Origin: an uncultured Bacteroides sp.
GTDB lineage: Bacteria; Bacteroidota; Bacteroidia; Bacteroidales; Bacteroidaceae
Assembly (NCBI RefSeq): GCF_910578895.1
Contig: NZ_CAJTSC010000052.1
Coordinates: 1 to 20,907 of the forward strand
DNA: 20,907 nt
Reading direction: 5' to 3'
In this document: in pieces, positions 15,170 through 20,907 of the stretch
How the letters are laid out: each line of letters starts with the position of its first letter
Position numbering within the stretch: position 1 is the stretch's first letter
The notes under the pieces: model-generated
What the model was told of the DNA's origin: nothing
Databases searched by the model: none
The model's input: only the letters and a program-made list of their open reading frames with translations
Program-made: the position numbers and the translations under genes

Positions 15170-18100
15170 TTAGAGAGAGAAGTTTATACCCACAGAATGT
15201 GTACGTTGGAGAGGATAGTTAAATCCATTGCCTGCCAATTCCGGATCCCATAGTTTAAATTTACTGAAACAAAGCAGATTAACTCCTGAATAATAAACAC
15301 GGATCGAACTGAATCCTATTTTTTTAATAAACCTTCGAGGTAAAGTATAACCGAAATCAATTTGTTTCAGACGAAGAAATGAACCGTCACGCATAAACCA
15401 TGTACTTCTCTGACTGTTATTTTTGTTTTCGAGTGTAGAAAGACGAGGCCAAAAAGCATACGGGTCGCGATTGTTTACAGACCAGTGGTTGTCTGAGATA
15501 ACAGTCAGCAATTGGTTTACGGCGATTGTTTTATTGATACCTCCGGAATTATAGAATGGAGTGATTGCATTATAGTCGAACCAGAAAGACTCACGAGCCA
15601 AACCATTGAAGAAGAAAGAGAAATCAAAACCTTTCCATCCCATGGAATAACCAAAACCATAGTTTATTTCCGGAGAGGTAGGATATCCGATAGGTACTTG
15701 GTCTGCATCGGTAATCTGCCCGTCACCATTGATATCCTTATATTTAATATCTCCCGGTTTATAGGTGCCAAATGTTTGTTTGGGCGAGTTGGCAATGTCT
15801 GCCTCATCAATAAACAGACGTTCTGCTACATATCCCCATGCCTGTTTCACCGATTGTCCGACACGTGAACGCCAGGGAGTGGTGCTGTAGTCGGGCTCTT
15901 CATAAACCTTATATTTTCCACGGCCATAAGTAAAGTTCAGACGTCCGGACATCCATAAATCCTTATTGATGGACTGGTTATAGTCAAGAGAAAAATCTAT
16001 ACCCTGGCTACGAGCCTCACCTACGTTAGACTTAGGTTTGGCTTCCAAGCCTAATGAAGTGGGAAGATTGGCTCGTTCCATTAAAATCTTTGAACGGTCA
16101 TCACGGAAAATATCTACTTGCAATTCCAATTTGTCAAATAATCCCAATTCAATACCTATATTAGTCTTTTTAGAAATTTCCCAAGTCACATTCGGATTGG
16201 CATAACGGCTGATAGACACACCATTTACACTATTATGATCACTCAAGGTACCCCAAGTATAACCCTTATCCGAATCCTTCAAATCCACTACAGACAAATA
16301 ATAAAAACGGTCGCTGGAACTACCAATTGCATCATTACCCACCAGACCATAAGTAGCCTTGAATTTCAACTTACTGATTACCTTCTTTAAATCCGCATTC
16401 CAAAACGGTTCGTTGGACATCAGGTAACCCATACCTACAGAAGGGAAAAAACCCCAACGTTCTTTGTCTGCAAAACGTTCCGAACCATTATAACCGAAAT
16501 TGGCTTCCAAGAAATAACGGTCATCATAAGCATAGGTGAAACGTCCGGAAAGGCTCATGTTACGAAGAGGAAGAGACGACTGAACATCCCCATCTTTAAC
16601 ATCTTTGGAGGTCAATTCATTACGCATGGTAAATACCATCAATCCACTGACAGCATGTTTTTCATTGAAAGTACGGTCATAATTGACTGCTCCTTCCAAA
16701 TATGTATTGACAACAACGTCTCGTGTTTTTATCGTCGGTGATAAATAATCAGTACCATCTTCCGGATTCAGGGGACTCAGTACATACGTATCATTTAACG
16801 CATCGTAACTACCCATAGAGTAATAGAACGGAACATACGAACGTTGTACAGAATACTCCGAACGACGATTGGTATTAAACATAAAACGCCCCTTCAATCC
16901 TTTTGTAATAAATTTCAAATCCTGATTCAATTCTACCTGTGCCATCATTAACGAAGTACTGGTATCTCTATAACCACGTGTCATTTCGGCATAAGGATTT
17001 AAATAATTACCGGTATCATAGTTACCATAAAGCAAATAAGGAGTTGTTTCATTAATTTTGTCCGGCTGATAATAAGGAGGATAAAGTACCGGAGAGGTTT
17101 GAGTAATCATCTTGTAAATCTCCTTACCTGTATTGATAGGACCTGAATAATCATCCATAGTTCCATGCAGACGTACTGTAGCCTTGGTGGTCTTGGAAAC
17201 ATTAACATCTACATTAGCACGCAACAAATAACGGTTAAGTTTGATATTATTATTGAAATTGTTCTGTTTAGCGGATCTCAAATTACCCGAATCACTGGAA
17301 TAAGTTCCGGCGATGTAATATTTGGCAATATTCGTACCACCCTGAACATTCATGTTTGCGCTATAATTGACAGTGGATTTCTTGAATAATTCATTATACC
17401 AATCTACAGCGGGAAATACATTAGGATTTAGTCCCGCCATCGTATTGGCTATTTTTTGTTGGCTATGTATCAACCCATTACCGTCATACAAAGATGCTTC
17501 ATTATGCATATTCATATAAGTAATAGGATCCGCCCATTCAGCGGTTTTTGTAGGAGACGAATGAGTCACTACTACACGAGCGGATATTTTTGCCGGACCT
17601 TCAGTACCACCTTTGGTATTTACCAAAATTACACCGTTGGCACCACGCGAACCATAAAGTGCTGTAGCTGTAGCATCTTTCATAATAGAGAAACTGGCAA
17701 TGTCATCTACCTGTAGACGAGAAAGGTCACTGGAAGTCATTTCTACACCGTCAATCAAAATTAACGGATCTGTCTTGTAACCGAATGTAGTGACGCCACG
17801 TACGAAGAAGTCTGCATTATCAGCACCCGGCTCACCACTACGCTGATAGGAAATCAGACCGGCAACGCGTCCTGACAAAGCTGCTGTAAGATTGCTTGCC
17901 GGCGTTTTCAACTCTGCAGGTTTCACAGTTGAAACGGATGCCAACACGCTTTCTTTCTTCTGTTTGGCAAAAGCGACAACAGTCACCTCATCCAATTCAT
18001 CTACTTTTTGTGATAAGGTAATTGTGAGCGGTTTATTCCCTTTTATTGTTACCACTTGTGTTTCCATACCTATATAGGATACTTCTAACTTGGCACCTGT

Positions 18101-18385
18101 CTCTACATCAATAGAAAAAGTACCATCAACATCAGTTGTTACACCCCGGGGGGTGCCTTGAATCACAATTGTAACACCGGGAAGAGGCTCTCCCATTTCG
18201 TCAATAACTCGTCCTGTCACCTTTATAGGAGCAGGAGCCTTTATTTCTGTATTATACAGAGGAGAAGTGTTCGTCGTAACAGTGGCTTGCAATGTTCCTT
18301 GAACAATAGTCGCACATATAAGCAAACTACAAAAGCGTTTATACTTTGTGCTTGGAAGAAAAGAATGATAAATGTCCTTCATCAT
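15170..18385 (-). CDS. SusC/RagA-like TonB-dependent glycan transporter
   Basis: A 1071-residue outer-membrane protein. After a signal segment (about 15-35) comes a carboxypeptidase-regulatory-like domain (56-123), then a TonB-box-like stretch DEVTVVAF (132-139), a plug (about 145-260) ending in GSRGANGVILVNTKGG, and a long beta-barrel to the C-terminal Phe-Ser-Leu. The plug motif is diagnostic of SusC. It imports oligosaccharides using TonB energy, with the adjacent SusD as lid. It is the first gene of the operon, with a promoter about 50 nt upstream. The start may be either of two adjacent ATGs. The N-terminus lacks the extra STN domain that signals to an anti-sigma factor, so control is probably not by trans-envelope signalling through this protein. 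Confidence 0.96.
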   Translation of the reverse strand: MMKDIYHSFLPSTKYKRFCSLLICATIVQGTLQATVTTNTSPLYNTEIKAPAPIKVTGRVIDEMGEPLPGVTIVIQGTPRGVTTDVDGTFSIDVETGAKLEVSYIGMETQVVTIKGNKPLTITLSQKVDELDEVTVVAFAKQKKESVLASVSTVKPAELKTPASNLTAALSGRVAGLISYQRSGEPGADNADFFVRGVTTFGYKTDPLILIDGVEMTSSDLSRLQVDDIASFSIMKDATATALYGSRGANGVILVNTKGGTEGPAKISARVVVTHSSPTKTAEWADPITYMNMHNEASLYDGNGLIHSQQKIANTMAGLNPNVFPAVDWYNELFKKSTVNYSANMNVQGGTNIAKYYIAGTYSSDSGNLRSAKQNNFNNNIKLNRYLLRANVDVNVSKTTKATVRLHGTMDDYSGPINTGKEIYKMITQTSPVLYPPYYQPDKINETTPYLLYGNYDTGNYLNPYAEMTRGYRDTSTSLMMAQVELNQDLKFITKGLKGRFMFNTNRRSEYSVQRSYVPFYYSMGSYDALNDTYVLSPLNPEDGTDYLSPTIKTRDVVVNTYLEGAVNYDRTFNEKHAVSGLMVFTMRNELTSKDVKDGDVQSSLPLRNMSLSGRFTYAYDDRYFLEANFGYNGSERFADKERWGFFPSVGMGYLMSNEPFWNADLKKVISKLKFKATYGLVGNDAIGSSSDRFYYLSVVDLKDSDKGYTWGTLSDHNSVNGVSISRYANPNVTWEISKKTNIGIELGLFDKLELQVDIFRDDRSKILMERANLPTSLGLEAKPKSNVGEARSQGIDFSLDYNQSINKDLWMSGRLNFTYGRGKYKVYEEPDYSTTPWRSRVGQSVKQAWGYVAERLFIDEADIANSPKQTFGTYKPGDIKYKDINGDGQITDADQVPIGYPTSPEINYGFGYSMGWKGFDFSFFFNGLARESFWFDYNAITPFYNSGGINKTIAVNQLLTVISDNHWSVNNRDPYAFWPRLSTLENKNNSQRSTWFMRDGSFLRLKQIDFGYTLPRRFIKKIGFSSIRVYYSGVNLLCFSKFKLWDPELAGNGFNYPLQRTHSVGINFSL

Positions 18386-18432
18386 TTAATTAGATTAATT
18401 ATTATTAGATAAACAAAAGGCCTTTCTGTTTC

Positions 18433-18440
18433 CAAAGATA
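18433..18440 (-). promoter_or_regulatory. promoter of the SusC operon, -7 element
   Basis: On the minus strand this reads TATCTTTG, an exact match to TAnnTTTG, 48 nt upstream of the SusC start. No TTTG-like -33 element is seen at the usual distance, which would fit a promoter that needs an activator. Confidence 0.6.
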
Positions 18441-18491
18441 AGGGAATAATTAGCTATATAATTTTATAAATCCTCTCATTTCTTTGTAAAA

Positions 18492-18561
18492 TTGTATCAA
18501 TTTTAGCTATAAAATATAGAATGAGAACGTATTGATAGTTTAAGAAGCATTATTGATACAA
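18492..18561. promoter_or_regulatory. possible operator upstream of the SusC operon
   Basis: TTGTATCAAT (18492-18501) and ATTGATACAA (18552-18561) form a perfect 10-bp inverted repeat. A third TATTGATA core lies between them at about 18530. The sites are 52-128 bp upstream of the -7 element, a usual place for activator binding. No regulator gene is present in the window. Confidence 0.4.
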
Positions 18562-19176
18562 GACTGACACCTTACAACTGTTCTTCCCCTCTCTCTTCGT
18601 TAAAAAACAAACATCTTTGCCCTATGAAAAATTATACAAAAACAGATATGAAAAGAGATAAAGATATCTTTATTTAAATATCCAATGATTGAATTACATG
18701 AAGCTCCTTCGAGGAAATTAATGAAAAAAAACAAGTTTAAAAACTCAAACAATCAAACGATAAAATCAATTAGCCTGTTAAAAACAGCAATACCCTACAA
18801 ACTTTTAGCTTGTAGGGTATTACATAAAAAACGTACCCTTAACGGATGAAATATTGAACCTTTGGAATGATTTTCTAGAAATAGTAGATTATCTGCAATC
18901 AACGCCACAAATTAGTAAAATTATAGAGAGTATTTAGCAAGTACAGTAATAAGGATAAAAATATCAGCACACCTATATAATATGGATATAATAAATTAAC
19001 ATACAATAATTTAACACCGTAATCCGAGACTCAAAAAGTACTATTTTAGTAGGTATGATAAAGACCTAGCTGTTAGCCATCCATCAAAAATTTTCCAGAT
19101 ATTTTTTGAAAATTCAGCCTATTAGACTTTACTTTCCTACTAAACCACATATTTATATGTATAAAACAAATAAACT
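18562..19176. other. gene-free AT-rich region
   Basis: No gene is seen on either strand; the only open frames are a few codons long. Structure is present: a perfect 14-bp palindrome TAAAGATATCTTTA (18659-18672), a strong hairpin at 18789-18821, and a perfect 9-bp inverted repeat TTTAGTAGG (19045-19053) / CCTACTAAA (19136-19144). The last bounds about 100 bases that contain smaller stems. ACATAT-TT-ATATGT (19147-19160) sits just before the next gene. The left boundary of the AT-rich element probably lies in here. Confidence 0.5.
18789..18821. terminator. strong hairpin, possible leftward terminator
   Basis: AATACCCTACAA (18789-18800) pairs perfectly over 12 bp with TTGTAGGGTATT (18810-18821) around a 9-nt loop. 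Read on the minus strand, a run of five T follows four bases after the stem. Read on +, an A-run follows. It could insulate the SusC operon from leftward transcription, but the gene it would terminate is not evident. Confidence 0.5.
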
Positions 19177-19371
19177 ATGGATAATAACAACTACAAAAGA
19201 CAGTATCGACAATTGAATGATACAACAAAACAAAAGATTAGCCAAAGTCTAAGAGGCAGAACAAAATCAGCCACTCACACCCAAGCTATATCTAACGGAC
19301 TGAAAAAGTATTGGGCAACAGTACCCAACCAACCTAATAATAATGAAAATAAGAATGAAGAACATGAATAA
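19177..19371 (+). CDS. small NUMOD3-like DNA-binding protein
   Basis: A 64-residue basic, Asn/Gln-rich protein. The segment KQKISQSLRGRTKS (20-33), followed by ISNGLKKYW, resembles the NUMOD3 motif, a short helix-turn-helix module known from homing-endonuclease tails, here without any nuclease domain. The stop codon overlaps the likely start of the replication-like gene, so the two should be translated together. I infer a small DNA-binding accessory of replication or a regulator. The family match is short and the function is unproven. Base composition is far more AT-rich than the metabolic genes at the left of the window, in keeping with acquired DNA. Confidence 0.6.
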   Translation: MDNNNYKRQYRQLNDTTKQKISQSLRGRTKSATHTQAISNGLKKYWATVPNQPNNNENKNEEHE

Positions 19372-20350
19372 AATATACGGTTTAAATATAGATGCGTTGA
19401 GGCTCTGTTACGAAGTGACAGAACCCAACAATATCAACATCATAAAAGACAAAGAAATTGGAGAAGAAATTGATTTTCTGTATTTCTACCTAAGACGAAT
19501 AGAAGGAAAGCACTTCAAATTTGTTTATGAAATACGTTATAATGACATGGGAAAAGATAAATTGTTTGGAGAACTACGTTTAGGCATCAATGACAATCAA
19601 GAAGAAAGCAATACCCACCAAAACGGATATAAAAAAGCATGGATTAGTATTTCCAATCGTGTGTTATACAGCGATGAGATATACTATTTAGATTTTATTG
19701 AAAACAATTTAGGCTTAGAATTACATAATATAACAACCCTAGACCTATGTCTTGATATGTCAAACGACATAGCCCGACTGATACGAAAACTTATCCGAAA
19801 CCCACAAATAACAACGCTTCTGAACGGAAAAAGAATCACCAATCGCAAAGAAGACCGCCCCGAAATCACATATACTTTCAGTGGGAATATGGATAAAGAT
19901 AAATACTTAACCGTCAACATTAAACAGAAAAAAGCTATAAAAGATAAGAGCAAAGGTAGCACCCTTATAGCATACAACAAAAAAGCTGAAATCATCAATA
20001 GTTCGGATAAAACATACATAAATAACTACTATAACAATCCTTCAAAATTGCATCGTTTAGAAGTCCATCTCAACAATGAAGAAATCAAAGATTATATAGC
20101 GAAAACCAGGTATGAATTATCATTTTATTCTTTAGCTGATGAAAAATTCCTAGCAAAACTTTTTGGTTACACTTTAAACAGCCTTATCAGATTTGAAAAA
20201 GACGGAAAAGCAATAGATTGGACAGACCTCTTATCAGAAGGGTATAACAACCACCCCTGCCAACGGCTATTTTCTAGGGTAACTAATTCAAATACAGAGA
20301 AAAATCTTTTTAAAAAAAGTAGTTCAAAAAAACAATATAGCGAAAATTAA
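19364..20350 (+). CDS. replication-initiation-like protein (inovirus/RCR plasmid type)
   Basis: About 328 residues from the ATG at 19364, which overlaps the previous stop by 8 nt; ATGs at 19343 and 19355 are in frame and would add 7 or 3 residues. Numbered from 19343, three conserved-looking segments are TLDLCLD (132-138), STLIAYNKKAEI (206-217) and LHRLEVHLN (236-244). Their order (R/LD-x-x-x-D, then Y-x-K, then R-x-E) is that of the Rep_trans or phage replication-initiation families, in which a tyrosine nicks the origin for rolling-circle replication. I did not find an unambiguous catalytic tyrosine beyond Y211. The C-terminal 40 residues are Lys/Ser/Asn-rich. The protein is very AT-coded. 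It fits an inovirus-like prophage or small plasmid integrated beside the glycan operon. Confidence 0.6.
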   Translation: MNKIYGLNIDALRLCYEVTEPNNINIIKDKEIGEEIDFLYFYLRRIEGKHFKFVYEIRYNDMGKDKLFGELRLGINDNQEESNTHQNGYKKAWISISNRVLYSDEIYYLDFIENNLGLELHNITTLDLCLDMSNDIARLIRKLIRNPQITTLLNGKRITNRKEDRPEITYTFSGNMDKDKYLTVNIKQKKAIKDKSKGSTLIAYNKKAEIINSSDKTYINNYYNNPSKLHRLEVHLNNEEIKDYIAKTRYELSFYSLADEKFLAKLFGYTLNSLIRFEKDGKAIDWTDLLSEGYNNHPCQRLFSRVTNSNTEKNLFKKSSSKKQYSEN

Positions 20351-20363
20351 ACATTAACTTCGG

Positions 20364-20432
20364 ATATGCGGAGTGCGGAATCAGAAATAGCAATTACTAT
20401 ATTTCACTCCGCACCTCCGCACTTCCGCATAT
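20364..20432. repeat. GC-rich hairpin with 8-bp repeats, candidate origin
   Basis: The 16-base left arm (20364-20379) pairs with the 17-base right arm (20416-20432) with one bulged T, around a 36-nt AT-rich loop. The right side consists of three tandem 8-mers of the form YTCCGCAY (20407-20430), and the left arm holds two such units inverted. It lies 14 nt after the replication-like gene in otherwise AT-rich DNA. It could be a replication origin, a packaging signal or a terminator without a T-run. Confidence 0.55.
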
Positions 20433-20451
20433 AAAAACAATATTCAAAAAC

Positions 20452-20568
20452 ATGGCAAAAGACATAAGAGTGAAAGCATATATATCTATCGCCATGAAAC
20501 AAAAACTATTTCCATCTAATAATCAGCAACTTAACAACAAATATAATATTCACTTCCAAGATTTGTGA
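20452..20568 (+). CDS. possible 38-residue small protein
   Basis: An open frame starting MAKDIRVKAYISIAMKQKLF, 20 nt after the hairpin and in the same direction as the replication-like gene. It is basic, with no membrane segment and no recognised domain. In DNA this AT-rich a frame of this length can arise by chance, so the call is weak. In its favour are its position and the even spread of Lys and Asn. Confidence 0.2.
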   Translation: MAKDIRVKAYISIAMKQKLFPSNNQQLNNKYNIHFQDL

Positions 20569-20594
20569 ATATAAATTAGAAAACTAGCCAATCC

Positions 20595-20831
20595 CTATTT
20601 TTCATTTCTTAATGGTGCATCAGGCAAAAAATCTTTAGGAGAGCAACTAAAAACTTTAGCCAACTCATTTAAATGATTGAGATTATATTTCGCTCTCCGT
20701 TTAGGATTCTCAATATCTGCAATAAAACTTGGAGAAAGATTCATGTAGTCTGCCAATTCTACTTGTGACCACTTTCTTTCCATCCTCATTGCCTTTACCT
20801 TTCGTATTACAAATTCTTCTATATTAGTCAT
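20595..20831 (-). CDS. XRE-family HTH repressor
   Basis: A 78-residue protein that is essentially one helix-turn-helix domain (about 9-68). The core is WSQVELADYMNLSPSFIADI (20-39), with the recognition helix around SPSFIADIE. It has no other domain and so resembles the small repressors of phages, such as RstR of filamentous phages, and of plasmids and toxin-antitoxin units. It is read leftward, against the replication-like gene. A 12-bp palindrome lies about 55 bp upstream of its start, in the gap towards whatever lies to the right of the window. I infer that it represses the rightward genes of the element and perhaps itself. Confidence 0.8.
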   Translation of the reverse strand: MTNIEEFVIRKVKAMRMERKWSQVELADYMNLSPSFIADIENPKRRAKYNLNHLNELAKVFSCSPKDFLPDAPLRNEK

Positions 20832-20885
20832 ATATACTATATTATTAAATTAGTAAAGGAAAGATTATTGCAGAAATGTTTTGAG

Positions 20886-20897
20886 CGTACATGTACG
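20886..20897. promoter_or_regulatory. candidate operator of the XRE repressor
   Basis: CGTACATGTACG is a perfect 12-bp palindrome. A TTTG at 20880-20883 could be the -33 box of a rightward promoter, with its -7 near or beyond the window edge. The palindrome would then lie within that promoter, where a repressor would act. Confidence 0.4.
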
Positions 20898-20907
20898 TGT
20901 ATTATAT

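Noticed and set aside
18624..18677. A 17-codon frame in the gene-free region
   Set aside because: It is too short, has only a poor promoter match (CATCTTTG), and overlaps the 14-bp palindrome; nothing supports translation.
18789..18821. XerC/XerD dif-like attachment site for the AT-rich element
   Set aside because: The arms are 12 bp with a 9-bp centre instead of 11-6-11, and no second copy is available in the window to mark an integration boundary.
18441..20907. Retron, DGR, toxin-antitoxin or restriction system
   Set aside because: No reverse transcriptase, template/variable repeats, toxin partner beside the XRE gene, or nuclease domain is seen within the window.
1..20907. tRNA or rRNA genes
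   Set aside because: No cloverleaf with T-loop GTTCGA-type sequence and no rRNA-like conserved stretch was recognised by eye.

Overview
The window is a piece of a Bacteroides-type chromosome. The evidence is the SusC/SusD pair with lipoprotein partners, promoters of the TAnnTTTG (-7) kind rather than the E. coli kind, weak ribosome binding sites, and an arginine cluster whose order I recall from Bacteroides genomes. Composition falls from left to right. The biosynthetic third is fairly GC-rich, the glycan-uptake operon is lower, and the last 2.5 kb is strongly AT-rich.

Left (1-8434, genes on +). After a 22-bp tandem repeat at the window edge and a gene-free stretch, the order is argR, a GNAT acyltransferase, argG, argC and argD. 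Together these form an arginine operon headed by its own repressor, with a good ARG-box match between the argR promoter and its start codon. Bacteroides is known to make arginine through N-succinylated intermediates, so the GNAT is the natural candidate for the first acylation step, and argC and argD probably act on succinylated substrates. A terminator follows argD. A promoter just downstream starts a second unit: proC (proline), an HTH-cupin regulator and an acyl-CoA synthetase, ended by a terminator that also serves the converging operon. Three gaps (before argG, argD and the synthetase) carry related AT-rich inverted repeats ending just upstream of the start codon.

Middle (8483-18440, genes on -). 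This is a polysaccharide-utilisation operon read right to left: SusC-like TonB-dependent transporter, SusD-like lipoprotein, a DUF4959/DUF5126/DUF5000-type binding lipoprotein, and two paralogous DUF4998-type lipoproteins with a C-terminal jelly-roll. The last paralog keeps three motifs resembling those of alginate-lyase-type (PL7-like) enzymes. Its sister has lost key residues in all three. A hairpin terminator lies between the two. No glycoside hydrolase and no dedicated regulator is visible.

Right (18441-20907). About 740 bp without a gene contains several inverted repeats. It is followed by an AT-rich segment that looks like the start of an integrated single-stranded-DNA phage (inovirus-like) or rolling-circle plasmid. 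It holds a small NUMOD3-like protein gene overlapping a replication-initiation-like gene, a GC-rich hairpin with 8-bp repeats just downstream, and a leftward XRE repressor with a 12-bp palindrome beyond its start. The element runs off the window, so its identity is open.
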